Positions 1-8,270 of a stretch of DNA of 41,285 bases are shown here, in pieces (position 1 is the first letter of the stretch; each line of letters begins with the position of its first letter). The translations under genes were made by a program, and so were the position numbers. The stretch is from Candidatus Parcubacteria bacterium (GTDB lineage: Bacteria; Patescibacteriota; Minisyncoccia; Phycocordibacterales; Zambryskibacteraceae). Below the pieces are notes generated by a model that was not told where the DNA came from, searched no databases, and worked only from the letters and a program-made list of their open reading frames with translations. Location of the stretch: positions 1 to 41,285 of the forward strand of contig JAIFWJ010000005.1 of the NCBI GenBank assembly GCA_019661865.1. The letters are read 5' to 3'.

Positions 1-1212
1 TGTGAAGGAGCCATTGGACCATCTCAGAGCTTGAGCACCACCAGTACATGAGGTAAGACCAAAGCCGTTTATAGAGGTGCCGTAGAGGTTAGTGGTAGAG
101 GCAGTAGTTGTGAAGAGGTTGGTGGTGGTGGCGTTGGTAGTTGTCGAGCGAGTTACGATAAGATCAGTTACTCCCTTAAGCACTGCTAAGTTACTAAGTG
201 TGGTAGTAGCTTCTAGAGCAGCATCAAACCTACTTTGAGTAAAGAATAGATTTCCACTCTCGGTTAAGTTAGCAGTGTTAGCGAAGAGGTTAGTAAATGT
301 GGCAGTGGTAGAGAAGAGGTTGGTCGATGTAGCCGAGGTTGTAGTACTTTTACCAATGCGAGTGTTAGTAATAAAGCTATCAAGAAGATTCGGATCGAAG
401 TAGAAAGGTGCTGTGTTCGTTGCATTGGATCCGATAACTGCAATGTCTGTTACGTTATTCGGATAATTTATTAATTGCCCCAGAACTTGAGATGTGGTGG
501 TTGACCATGTGCCGCCTCCGCTTCCTCCTCCACCGGTGATGACATGACAGCCGAAGCTTCCATTAGCCCAAATAAGAGCAGAAGTCCCACCGTTACATGT
601 GGTGAGCCCGAATCCGTTAATGACAGTTCCGAAGAGGTTGGTAGTTGAAGCAAGAGTGGCAAATAAGTTGGTAGTGGTGGCGTTAGTTGAAGTCGAGTAA
701 GTATTGGTAAGACTTGTGTTGGTAAGAGTGGTGATAGTTGATGACGCACTTACAACTGCACCCGCCATCTGTGCATAAGCTGCAGAAGAAATTCTCTGGC
801 GCGGAGTTAGAGTTTCGAAACTAACATCATCACTAGAAACTTCCACCTGAAGATATGTATCAGGCGTTCCGAAGTTAAAGTCCAGTGCATCTGGAAACCC
901 GGCGGAAGTATCACCAATATTTACATTAAAAACTCCTTGCCTAACAGTAGTAGCGAAGGAGTTAGGCGGAAGAGCTGGCCAAAGTTGATTACCGTTCGAG
1001 GCAGCATCCCAAAGTGAAAATTTAAAATAATACGTATTACCTGAGCCACCAAGTAAATTTCCAGAAGCATCAGTGAGACGACCTTGGTAACTTAAAACAG
1101 ATGGAGTTGAAGCCGCGAAGACAGCCGAATACGGAGAAAGTAAGATCGCTAGCGCAAGGAACGCGCTCCAGAAAATTCTAGACTTAAAACCAATGAAATT
1201 TCTGTACTTCAA
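1..1212 (-). CDS. Large secreted repeat protein, N-terminal part (3' end outside window)
   Basis: The frame is open for 404 codons and runs off the left edge. It starts with TTG at 1212: a TAG stop lies two codons upstream and no in-frame ATG occurs for over 100 codons, so TTG is well supported. AAGGA sits about 11 nt upstream. A basic N-terminus is followed by a hydrophobic signal segment (about residues 14-33, ending near VFAA). Next comes a beta-rich region opening with LSYQGRLTDASGN, of a kind common at the N-terminus of CPR surface proteins. After that the chain is Thr/Asn-rich with repeated ATTTNLF-type units and two copies of a module of about 30 residues containing INGFGLT-C-GG. Likely an exported fibre- or adhesin-like surface protein; no enzyme motif is seen. 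Confidence 0.8.
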   Translation of the reverse strand, partial: MKYRNFIGFKSRIFWSAFLALAILLSPYSAVFAASTPSVLSYQGRLTDASGNLLGGSGNTYYFKFSLWDAASNGNQLWPALPPNSFATTVRQGVFNVNIGDTSAGFPDALDFNFGTPDTYLQVEVSSDDVSFETLTPRQRISSAAYAQMAGAVVSASSTITTLTNTSLTNTYSTSTNATTTNLFATLASTTNLFGTVINGFGLTTCNGGTSALIWANGSFGCHVITGGGGSGGGTWSTTTSQVLGQLINYPNNVTDIAVIGSNATNTAPFYFDPNLLDSFITNTRIGKSTTTSATSTNLFSTTATFTNLFANTANLTESGNLFFTQSRFDAALEATTTLSNLAVLKGVTDLIVTRSTTTNATTTNLFTTTASTTNLYGTSINGFGLTSCTGGAQALRWSNGSFT

Positions 1213-1230
1213 ATTGCTAATTTATCCTTA

Positions 1231-1236
1231 ATTATA
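1231..1236 (-). promoter_or_regulatory. Candidate -10 box (TATAAT) for the large repeat protein
   Basis: TATAAT reads on the minus strand 18 nt before the TTG start, which would give a leader of about 11 nt containing AAGGAT. No convincing -35 is visible. The rest of the spacer 1237-1483 is A+T-rich and I see no gene or hairpin in it. Confidence 0.4.
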
Positions 1237-1483
1237 GCAACGGAATTCATACTCGAACTATGAAAAAATAAGGATTTTCTAGAATCTTTATCTGCTTAAA
1301 AATTTTGGTGAAATTTATAATTTATTGTACAAATTAGCTAAAAAATTTAGTTAACCAATTAAGTGTTACTTCAGGAAGCTGATCTCAAACAATAAATTCA
1401 TCTCTTATTAAAATTGTTAAAGATATATAAACCTTAATAGAGGTTAAGTAAGACTATGACGTAAGTTAGCCATTATTTACTTA

Positions 1484-2035
1484 TTATTTACCATCGAGTA
1501 AAAACCAGAGATGGAGAGAAAGTTCCGTGTGCTTGCCATTGAAGGCTCGAGCAAGCTTCACCATTTTCGAGTGATCGGGTAATTTCCTTAAATTAAAGGC
1601 TCTCATAAATCCTTTTCTTATCCCCAGGTCTCCTGTGGGAAGTACATTTTTCCTGTTTAGGGCGAAGATAAGAAACATATCTGCAGTCCACATTCCAATC
1701 CCCTTTACCTGTATTAAATGCTCTCTAATTTCCTCGTCACTCATCCTATCAAAGCCACTCGGATCTATAGTTTTGTTTAAAAATTTCCTAGACAAGTCAT
1801 GTAAATATTTAGACTTCTGACTCGATAGACCAGCAGCTCGTAATTTACTTTCTGAAATTTTAATTAGGATTTCCGGTGTAGGAGTCTTACCTTTGAAAAG
1901 ATCTGAAAATTTTTTATAAATCGAATCTCCTGCCTTGGTGGAAATTTGTTGATAAATGATTGATCGAGCTAAAGACAGAAATGGATTAGTGGTCTTCGAC
2001 AACTTCCTTAATTTCTTACGCTCGATTTTTATCAT
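1484..2035 (-). CDS. DNA-3-methyladenine glycosylase II-like (HhH-GPD superfamily)
   Basis: Probable base-excision repair glycosylase that removes alkylated bases. From the ATG at 2035 the protein is 183 aa. The helix-hairpin-helix lies around residues 108-120 (QVKGIGMWTADMF), and the catalytic Asp of the HhH-GPD family is at about residue 136 in LPTGDLGIRKG. The early motif ARSIIYQQIS matches the family N-terminus. A longer in-frame start at 2089 exists, but it would run antisense through tRNA-Ser (2060-2144), so I prefer 2035. It is shorter than E. coli AlkA and lacks that protein's N-terminal domain, as many AlkA-like proteins do. No clear promoter or Shine-Dalgarno site was found. Confidence 0.85.
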   Translation of the reverse strand: MIKIERKKLRKLSKTTNPFLSLARSIIYQQISTKAGDSIYKKFSDLFKGKTPTPEILIKISESKLRAAGLSSQKSKYLHDLSRKFLNKTIDPSGFDRMSDEEIREHLIQVKGIGMWTADMFLIFALNRKNVLPTGDLGIRKGFMRAFNLRKLPDHSKMVKLARAFNGKHTELSLHLWFLLDGK

Positions 2036-2059
2036 GATGTTTGGTAGTGTGGACCTTTC

Positions 2060-2144
2060 GGAGGGTTCGCATAGTGGTCTAGTGCGCACGCTTGGAAAGC
2101 GTGTAAGGTGAAAGCCTTCAAGGGTTCGAATCCCTTACCCTCCG
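2060..2144 (+). tRNA. tRNA-Ser (anticodon GGA)
   Basis: Full cloverleaf: acceptor GGAGGGT/ACCCTCC, anticodon stem CACGC/GCGTG with loop TTGGAAA (anticodon GGA), a long class II variable arm (AAGG...CCTT) and T-arm AAGGG-TTCGAAT-CCCTT. The discriminator is G and CCA is not encoded. It lies between two minus-strand genes, and its 3' end abuts the stop of the Nudix gene at 2145. Confidence 0.96.
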
Positions 2145-2612
2145 CTACTTTCTCTTTCTTAAAATATTTTCAACATCTTTTATTTCTTTATCAATACCTT
2201 CAATGAGATCGTATTTCTTAAGTTCTTTAGTTGTAATCCATTTAGCATCAATGGTGTCATCATCTAACTTAACAGTGCCGGAAATATATTTGGCGAAGTA
2301 GCTGAGAACCAGAACTGGAACACCATCGGGACGAATAAATGTCAAATCAACCAGAAACTCGGGCTTTCCGATTTTCAACCCTACTTCTTCCTTTACTTCT
2401 CTCCTAAGTCCATCAGTGACTGAGTTGTACCACTGGTTATGAAATGCCGGCCGATTTATGTAATCATCAACGTTTAGTCCACCACCAGGAACTGTCCAGC
2501 GACCCGGATGAGCTTTCTTGCTTAAGCTTCTTCTGGTAATTAAATACTTTCCATTTTTATAAATGATGCAGGTAAGTGCAATTCTATGAAGTTCTTTATC
2601 TTTTATTTCCAT
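2145..2612 (-). CDS. Nudix hydrolase
   Basis: A 155-aa Nudix-fold protein, predicted to hydrolyse a nucleoside diphosphate-linked compound; the substrate cannot be read from sequence. RWTVPGGGL (residues 39-46) and REVKEEVGL (71-79) are the two halves of the Nudix box. The gap between them is about 12 residues longer than the canonical spacing. The helix metal-binding glutamates (E72, E75, E76) are present. It lies 21 nt after the TPM gene on the same strand and is probably the last gene of the lemA-TPM unit. Its stop codon touches the 3' end of the opposing tRNA-Ser. Confidence 0.85.
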   Translation of the reverse strand: MEIKDKELHRIALTCIIYKNGKYLITRRSLSKKAHPGRWTVPGGGLNVDDYINRPAFHNQWYNSVTDGLRREVKEEVGLKIGKPEFLVDLTFIRPDGVPVLVLSYFAKYISGTVKLDDDTIDAKWITTKELKKYDLIEGIDKEIKDVENILRKRK

Positions 2613-2633
2613 AAATTTAACAAATACATTTTA

Positions 2634-3494
2634 TTACCATCTTCCACTAGCTCCACCTCCTCCAGAGCTTCCTCCACCGAATCCTCCGAATCCGCCACCT
2701 CCTCCGAAACCCCCTCCACCCAGAAACCAAGGAGGTCTTGGCCCACCATCCTTATGATCTTTATAATTTTTAGAAACAATATAATCAAATAGCAGTCCGA
2801 TTGGGACAAGTACAATCATTGCAATTATTCCGGTAAAGAGAAAACCTAAGAATAATCCGACTAGAGCCCCTGCCACACCTCCTATTACTCCTCCTGCCCA
2901 CCAAGACTTGGATCTACCCAAGATACTTCCAAGTATTACTATGAAAAATACAAATGGATAAAATAGTCTTGAAAGATTCGAGAAGTTTATACTCGGTGTA
3001 CTCTCCACAGGTGGTGCTCCCGCCTGAATATCTGCGATTAACCGATCCACAGCCTGAGTTACTCCCGTATTGTATTGTCCCGACTGGAAGGCTGGGGTTA
3101 AAATGTCATTTACTATGTGTCCAGCTTCTATATCTGGTACAGCTCCTTCTAAGCCATACCCTACCTCTATACGCATCTGCCTATCATCCTTAGAAATAAG
3201 GAGTAGCAGCCCATTATCTGCTTGATCTTTACCTATACCCCACTCCTGGAAGAGCTTAACAGCGTAAGTCTCTATAGTCTCATCTGTACCAATGTTCGGT
3301 ACTGTCACAATGGAGATCTCGTTTCCCGACTGTTTCTCGAAACTCCGAAGGGTGTCCTCGAGCTGGAAGCGAGTATCAGGGCCAAGCATCAATGCGAAAT
3401 CATTAACAAAGCCCTGTGGACTCCCCGGTGAGACATAGGCAAAAAGCCAAATGGGGAATATTAAACAGAGGAGTACCAAGACTCCGTTACGCAT
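2634..3494 (-). CDS. TPM-domain membrane protein (YgcG-like)
   Basis: 286 aa. An N-terminal signal or anchor (residues 1-20) is followed by a TPM domain (about 25-155, with NEISIVTVPNIG and GVEY-like GYGLEGAVPD motifs). Two hydrophobic stretches lie around 170-240, and the tail is Gly-rich and ends GGGGASGRW, a hallmark of this family. TPM proteins are membrane-bound and some are linked to photosystem repair or envelope stress; the biochemical role here is unknown. The gene starts 1 nt after lemA ends, the classic lemA-TPM pairing. Confidence 0.9.
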   Translation of the reverse strand: MRNGVLVLLCLIFPIWLFAYVSPGSPQGFVNDFALMLGPDTRFQLEDTLRSFEKQSGNEISIVTVPNIGTDETIETYAVKLFQEWGIGKDQADNGLLLLISKDDRQMRIEVGYGLEGAVPDIEAGHIVNDILTPAFQSGQYNTGVTQAVDRLIADIQAGAPPVESTPSINFSNLSRLFYPFVFFIVILGSILGRSKSWWAGGVIGGVAGALVGLFLGFLFTGIIAMIVLVPIGLLFDYIVSKNYKDHKDGGPRPPWFLGGGGFGGGGGFGGFGGGSSGGGGASGRW

Positions 3495-3495
3495 G

Positions 3496-4056
3496 TTAGG
3501 AAGTTAGGTTAACTGTCGGAGCATTCTCTGCACCGGTAGCTGCTTGGAAGTATGATCGGTCATGGAAGCCGAAGAGTCCGGCAGAAATGTTGCCCGGGAA
3601 TCTTTTAACAGTAGTATTGTAGTCGCGTACAATGTCATTAAATCTATTGCGCTCCACCGAGACACGGTTTTCAGTCCCTTCTAGTTGAGTCATAAGATCT
3701 CGGACAGCCTGTGTCGATGTTAGTTGAGGATAATTCTCAACTATGGCTATGAGTCTCCCTAGAGATGACTCAACTTGACTTGCTGCAGCTGCTTTCTGAT
3801 CAGGAGTAGTGGCGGCAGTATACTGACTACGAGCCTTAGCAATATCGCCGAAGACGGTCTGTTCTTGAGTGAGTGCACCTTTAACTGAATTCACTAAGTT
3901 AGGAATAAGATCTAAGCGCCTCTGGTATTGAGCTTCCACTTGAGCCCACTGTGCATCAGCACGCTCATTCAAAGACACAAGCGAGTTATATGAAGAGAAC
4001 GCCCATATCGCAAGCACCACTACCAATGCGAGAATAATTAATGTTCCTTTTTTCAT
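3496..4056 (-). CDS. lemA: LemA family protein
   Basis: 186 aa. A short N-terminal transmembrane segment (residues 5-22) precedes a helical LemA domain with the family signatures YNSLVSLNERADAQWAQVEAQYQRR and, later, RFPGNISAGLFGF. The function is not established; LemA proteins are membrane-tethered helical bundles often encoded beside TPM-domain genes, as here. Upstream on the minus strand TGTAAT lies 8 nt before the ATG, a weak candidate -10 for a leaderless start. The spacer to groEL (4057-4124) is short with no clear terminator. Confidence 0.92.
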   Translation of the reverse strand: MKKGTLIILALVVVLAIWAFSSYNSLVSLNERADAQWAQVEAQYQRRLDLIPNLVNSVKGALTQEQTVFGDIAKARSQYTAATTPDQKAAAASQVESSLGRLIAIVENYPQLTSTQAVRDLMTQLEGTENRVSVERNRFNDIVRDYNTTVKRFPGNISAGLFGFHDRSYFQAATGAENAPTVNLTS

Positions 4057-4124
4057 ATTTTTAGATTACATAGATTAACTACTTACATACAATACAGCTA
4101 GAAATGAGTCACGTCTAGTACCGA

Positions 4125-5774
4125 CTAATACATCGGAGTCTCAGGAGCTTCTTTCTCTTCCTTAGGTTCTTCTGCTACAGCCACTTCCGTAGTAAGTAAG
4201 ATGGCCACCGCACTTCCAGCATTCTCAACTGCAGAACGAGTGACCTTCACTGGATCTATGATGCCCGATACGAACATATCTTCTATATATATGTCACGGA
4301 GTGCATCATAACCAGCATTTACTCCCATCTTTTGTACTTCATTAAGCACTACTCCGTCTTCCTTCCCAGCATTCCTGGCAATCTGTCTTAGAGGCTCCTT
4401 AAGCGACTCAACTACTGCAAGGTATCCAGCAGCAAACTCACTCGCTTGAGTGTTCTCATGAGCTGACTTAGCTTCGGGAGACTTCTTGAACTTCTCCTCT
4501 AGAGTACGAGAGACTTTAGTAAGTGCTGAGCCACCTCCAGCTACAATTCCTTCTGATATGGCTGCCTTTGTAGCATTCACTGCATCTTCAATCTTAAGCT
4601 TCAAATATTTCATCTCGGTCTCAGTAGCAGCACCCACACGGATCACAGCCACACCGCCTGAGAGTTTACCAATGCGTTCATCGAGCCTTTCCTGGTCAAA
4701 CTTCGACTTCGTCTCTTCTCTTTGCTTCTTAAGTTGAGCCACTCTTTCCTCGATCTCACTCTTCTTACCCTTACCACCCACAATAACAGTGCTGTCTTTA
4801 GTAGATATGACACGGGAAGCTTTACCCAGTACATTTAAATCAGAAGTTTCAAATGTCATGCCAGTATCTTCTGACACAACTTTAGCTCCGACAGTAACCG
4901 CAATGTCTCCGAGTAACTCCTTCTTTCTATCTCCATAGCCAGGAGCCTTGACCGCCAAGATATTAAACCCTCCTCGGAGTTTATTGAGTACAAACGTCGT
5001 AAGTGCCTCACCGTCTACATCATCTGCGATGACTAAGAGTTCCTTCTTTCCAGATGCTGCAAGCTTCTCAAGTAGAGGGAGAATTTCTTTAATAGTAGAA
5101 ATCTTTTTATCAGTTACTAGTATCGCCGGATCCTTATACTCCGCATCCATGCGCTCTGCATTAGTGATCATGTAGTGAGAGATGTAACCCTTATCGAACT
5201 CAAGTCCTTCTACCACCTCAGACTCTACGCCGAAGGACTGCGACTCCTCTACTGTCACCACTCCATCTTTACCAACTTTCTTTATAGTTTCTGCGATAAT
5301 AGCTCCTATCACTTCTGACTCTGCTGAGATGGTAGCAACTTGCTTCACCTCTTCGTCGGTCTTTATGGCTTTAGAAATTTTGCGTAATGCATCTACTGCG
5401 TCATGAGTTGCTTCCTCAATACCGCGACGGATTCCCATCGGATTCGCACCCATGAGCATTTTCTCGAATCCAATATTTGTCAGGGCTTGAGTGAGAACCA
5501 CTGAGGTAGTGGTACCATCTCCTGCCACGTCGTTCGTCTTCGATGCCACCTCCTTCACTATCTCGGCACCCATGTTCTCGAACTTATCCTTGAGTGTAAT
5601 CTCCTTGGCAATGGTTACTCCATCATTTGTGACTGTAGGAGCACCATAACCCTTATCGAGTACGACATTTCTGCCACGAGGACCTATAGTGATCTTCACC
5701 GCATCAGCAACCTTGTCCACCCCGCGCTTTAGTGCCTCGCGTGCCTCTCCTTTATATAGTATTTGCTTTGCCAT
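4125..5774 (-). CDS. groEL: Chaperonin GroEL (Hsp60)
   Basis: 549 aa, full length for the 60-kDa chaperonin that folds proteins in an ATP-driven double ring. The ATP-site motif GDGTTT is at 85-90, with the conserved N-terminus ([14 protein letters not shown]) and the [19 protein letters not shown] motif near 400. The C-terminal tail is acidic ([15 protein letters not shown]) and lacks the usual Gly-Gly-Met repeats. It follows groES by 18 nt. An extra AATAAT lies exactly 6 nt before its ATG, so a second leaderless transcript is possible. Confidence 0.98.
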   Translation of the reverse strand: MAKQILYKGEAREALKRGVDKVADAVKITIGPRGRNVVLDKGYGAPTVTNDGVTIAKEITLKDKFENMGAEIVKEVASKTNDVAGDGTTTSVVLTQALTNIGFEKMLMGANPMGIRRGIEEATHDAVDALRKISKAIKTDEEVKQVATISAESEVIGAIIAETIKKVGKDGVVTVEESQSFGVESEVVEGLEFDKGYISHYMITNAERMDAEYKDPAILVTDKKISTIKEILPLLEKLAASGKKELLVIADDVDGEALTTFVLNKLRGGFNILAVKAPGYGDRKKELLGDIAVTVGAKVVSEDTGMTFETSDLNVLGKASRVISTKDSTVIVGGKGKKSEIEERVAQLKKQREETKSKFDQERLDERIGKLSGGVAVIRVGAATETEMKYLKLKIEDAVNATKAAISEGIVAGGGSALTKVSRTLEEKFKKSPEAKSAHENTQASEFAAGYLAVVESLKEPLRQIARNAGKEDGVVLNEVQKMGVNAGYDALRDIYIEDMFVSGIIDPVKVTRSAVENAGSAVAILLTTEVAVAEEPKEEKEAPETPMY

Positions 5775-5792
5775 ATCCGAATTATTTATTAT

Positions 5793-6173
5793 CTATTTAT
5801 TAATGACAGCTAATATCTGATCCTCCTTGAGTAAATACAACTCTTCTCCCTTATGTTCCACTTCGTCATACTCATACTTGGAGAATATGACCGTGTCTCC
5901 GACCTTAACCCTCATGGGTACTAAATGACCGTTTTCAAACTTGCCTTCGCCTACTGCAAGCACCTTGCCCTGTGCTGATTTCTCTTCCTTGACCTTGTCC
6001 GGGAGGATGATGCCGTAGTGACTGACTCCCTCTGCTCTTTGGACCTCTTCTTCTGTAAACGGTCTTATTAGGACTCTGTCTCCCACAGGCACAATTCCCT
6101 CCTTTTTAACCTCTTTTTTATCTACTTTTTTCGTTTTTCTGGCCTTTTTAGGCTTTTTATTCTGCTTTTTCAT
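5793..6173 (-). CDS. groES: Co-chaperonin GroES with Lys-rich N-terminal extension
   Basis: 126 aa. The GroES fold starts at about residue 26 (GIVPVGDRVLIRP). The mobile loop that docks on GroEL is at about 48-59 (EGVSHYGIILPD), and the C-terminus ILAVINK is typical. The first 25 residues are almost entirely Lys plus small residues, an extension absent from ordinary GroES of about 95 aa. No internal ATG offers a shorter start, and a full-consensus promoter sits immediately before this ATG, so the extension is probably translated. It is the first gene of the groES-groEL operon. No CIRCE or HrcA operator is visible. Confidence 0.96.
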   Translation of the reverse strand: MKKQNKKPKKARKTKKVDKKEVKKEGIVPVGDRVLIRPFTEEEVQRAEGVSHYGIILPDKVKEEKSAQGKVLAVGEGKFENGHLVPMRVKVGDTVIFSKYEYDEVEHKGEELYLLKEDQILAVINK

Positions 6174-6181
6174 GTGCTCGG

Positions 6182-6210
6182 ATTATAGGTAGTGGAGCCC
6201 AGAGTGTCAA
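6182..6210 (-). promoter_or_regulatory. Consensus sigma-70-type promoter of groES-groEL
   Basis: On the minus strand TTGACA (6205-6210), a 17-nt spacer and TATAAT (6182-6187) match the consensus in all 12 positions. Only 8 nt separate the -10 from the ATG, so the mRNA would have a leader of about 0-2 nt. No heat-shock operator is seen. Confidence 0.9.
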
Positions 6211-6219
6211 TCGGTTCGG

Positions 6220-6248
6220 TTGCTGAATTTCATGTTGGATGGTATTCT
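6220..6248 (+). promoter_or_regulatory. Candidate promoter of secG operon
   Basis: TTGCTG (6220-6225), 17-nt spacer, TATTCT (6243-6248). The predicted start near 6255 leaves a leader of about 9 nt. It lies back to back with the groES promoter. Confidence 0.6.
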
Positions 6249-6263
6249 TCATCCTCGTAGGCT

Positions 6264-6491
6264 ATGCAGCATATTCTTCCCTACATTCAGGTAATACTCA
6301 GCCTTCTTCTCATAGGCGGGGTGCTTCTCCAACGCTCGGAAGCGGGCTTGGGTAGCGCTTTCGGCGCTGATGGCATGTCCATGGGCCGCTTTGTCCGCCG
6401 AGGAGCTGAGAAAACTCTATTTAGAGCTACTATAGCAGTGGCAACCCTTTTTGCTATTGCGGCATTCCTGAATCTCTTTCTAGGTCGTTAA
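6264..6491 (+). CDS. secG: Protein translocase subunit SecG
   Basis: 75 aa with two transmembrane segments (about 5-22 and 52-72) flanking the conserved loop LLQRSEAGLGSAFGADGMS, diagnostic of SecG, the small subunit that assists SecYEG-dependent export. It is the first gene of a plus-strand run with the binding protein (20 nt later) and RNase J, and is divergent from groES. Confidence 0.95.
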   Translation: MQHILPYIQVILSLLLIGGVLLQRSEAGLGSAFGADGMSMGRFVRRGAEKTLFRATIAVATLFAIAAFLNLFLGR

Positions 6492-6511
6492 GACCCTAAG
6501 ACCTTATAGTC

Positions 6512-8266
6512 GTGATCTACTCAAATTTGCGCAACTCTTTAACGAGGCGCTTCCATGTTCGCCACGAACGTCTGATGAACCGGGCAATCCGGGAGTTCAC
6601 TTTAGCCGAGCGAACTATCTTTTATATATTCGTCGGCATTTTCATCCTTTCTTCTATAGTTTTATTGCTGAAGGTTAATAACTCGTACTTAATAAACGTA
6701 CCGATCCGCGGTGGCACACTTATAGAAGGAGTAGTAGGTAATCCTCGATATATAAATCCAGTCTTAGCACTCTCTGAAGCAGATAAAAACTTAACCGCTC
6801 TTGTTTACTCCGGTCTTGTGCGCCTTACTTCAGAAGGAAAAGTGGAGAAGGATCTAGCCGACTCAGTCACTGTATCTGATGATGGACTTATTTATACTGC
6901 ACATATAAAGGACGGAGCAGTCTTCCATGACGGCACACCTGTTACTGCTGACGACATCATATTTACTATCCAGAAAATTACTAATCCTGCTGTGAAGAGT
7001 CCCCAGTTCGGTTACTGGAATGGTATAAGTGTAGAGAAAACCGATGACAGAACTGTGACATTCACTCTTAAGAAGCCCTATACTCCTTTTATAAATAATC
7101 TTTCTCTCGGGATATTACCTAAAGGCATCTGGAACAATGTTTCTGATGACGAATTTCCATTTAGCCAATTTAATTCCTTACCCATAGGTTCTGGTCCATA
7201 TCAGATTGATTCTGTGAAGAGAAACTCTGGAGGAATCCCAGACTACTACGAGCTTGCTCCTTTCTTAGATAATGGTGACGGTCCATACATTGAGAAAATT
7301 GTATTTAAGTTTTATCCCAATGATACCGACCTACTGGGAGCATATAGAAATGGTGATGTAGAAAGTATCTCGGGCGTTTCCCCTGACGAGGCTAAAGATC
7401 TGATCCAGAATGGTGCACATATTATATCTTCTCCACTTCCGCGTATCTTCGGAGTCTTCTTCAACCAGAATGAGTCGAAAGCACTTCTTCAGAAAGAAGT
7501 CCGAGTAGCACTAGACCTTGCAGCACCTAAGCAAGAAATCGTCGACACAGTATTTAATGGATTCGCCGCTTCCATAGAGGGTCCCCTACCGGGAGACTTT
7601 ATAACTGATACTACTTCCACCTCTACTCCACTAAATATCGATGAAAGACTGGCACTTGCATCCTCGACCCTTGCCAAGGCTGGCTGGAAGCCCGGGGTAG
7701 ACGGCATCTTGGAAAAAAAGACGAAAACTGATACACTAACTCTCGCGTTTACCATCTCGACCTCGAATACCGACGAGCTTAAGGCGGTAGCAGAGGAACT
7801 CAGAGTTGCATGGGAGAAATTAGGTGCTCGCGTAGATGTTCAGGTTTTCGAACCAGGAGACCTCAATCAGAATGTCATTCGCCCCAGAAACTTCGAAGCA
7901 CTTCTTTTCGGTGAAGTGGTCGGTCGTGATGCAGATGTATATCCATTCTGGCACTCAAGCGAGCGCCTGGATCCAGGACTAAACATTGCACTATATACGA
8001 ACTCGAAGGTGGATAAACTACTTGAAGAAGCTAGAAGTACAGGCGATGCAGAAACTAGAGAGAAGGATTATCAATCCTTCGACACAGAAGTGAGAAATGA
8101 TACTCCTGCCGTCTTCCTTTATACTCCAAGCTTCCTCTACGTTGTGCCTAAAAGTGTTCAAGGATTAAACTTAGGTGAACTTAGTGTCCCTCAGGACAGA
8201 TTCCTCTCTATTAAAGACTGGTTTATAGATACCCAGAGCGTCTGGAAAGTATTCGTTAAAAAGTAA
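6512..8266 (+). CDS. Membrane-anchored oligopeptide/dipeptide-binding-like protein (SBP family 5)
   Basis: 584 aa. A basic N-terminus is followed by a transmembrane segment at about 35-55 (IFYIFVGIFILSSIVLL), then a long extracytoplasmic domain of the family 5 solute-binding fold. Family features are the RGGTLIEGVVGNPRYINPVL opening, DGTPVTADDIIFTIQKI and GSGPYQI. No lipobox Cys is present, so it is anchored by the membrane helix. No permease or ATPase gene accompanies it, so transport is not demonstrable. The start is GTG at 6512; an ATG at 6575 (residue 22) is an alternative that keeps the membrane helix. No Shine-Dalgarno site is seen; probably cotranscribed with secG. Confidence 0.88.
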   Translation: MIYSNLRNSLTRRFHVRHERLMNRAIREFTLAERTIFYIFVGIFILSSIVLLLKVNNSYLINVPIRGGTLIEGVVGNPRYINPVLALSEADKNLTALVYSGLVRLTSEGKVEKDLADSVTVSDDGLIYTAHIKDGAVFHDGTPVTADDIIFTIQKITNPAVKSPQFGYWNGISVEKTDDRTVTFTLKKPYTPFINNLSLGILPKGIWNNVSDDEFPFSQFNSLPIGSGPYQIDSVKRNSGGIPDYYELAPFLDNGDGPYIEKIVFKFYPNDTDLLGAYRNGDVESISGVSPDEAKDLIQNGAHIISSPLPRIFGVFFNQNESKALLQKEVRVALDLAAPKQEIVDTVFNGFAASIEGPLPGDFITDTTSTSTPLNIDERLALASSTLAKAGWKPGVDGILEKKTKTDTLTLAFTISTSNTDELKAVAEELRVAWEKLGARVDVQVFEPGDLNQNVIRPRNFEALLFGEVVGRDADVYPFWHSSERLDPGLNIALYTNSKVDKLLEEARSTGDAETREKDYQSFDTEVRNDTPAVFLYTPSFLYVVPKSVQGLNLGELSVPQDRFLSIKDWFIDTQSVWKVFVKK

Positions 8267-8270
8267 TTAC

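Noticed and set aside
2036-2089. Longer N-terminus of the AlkA-like gene
   Set aside because: These codons lie antisense to the body of tRNA-Ser and add residues unlike the family N-terminus.
6174-6263. Possible CIRCE heat-shock operator upstream of groES
   Set aside because: GTGCTC and GAGTGT fragments occur, but not the TTAGCACTC-N9-GAGTGCTAA inverted repeat.
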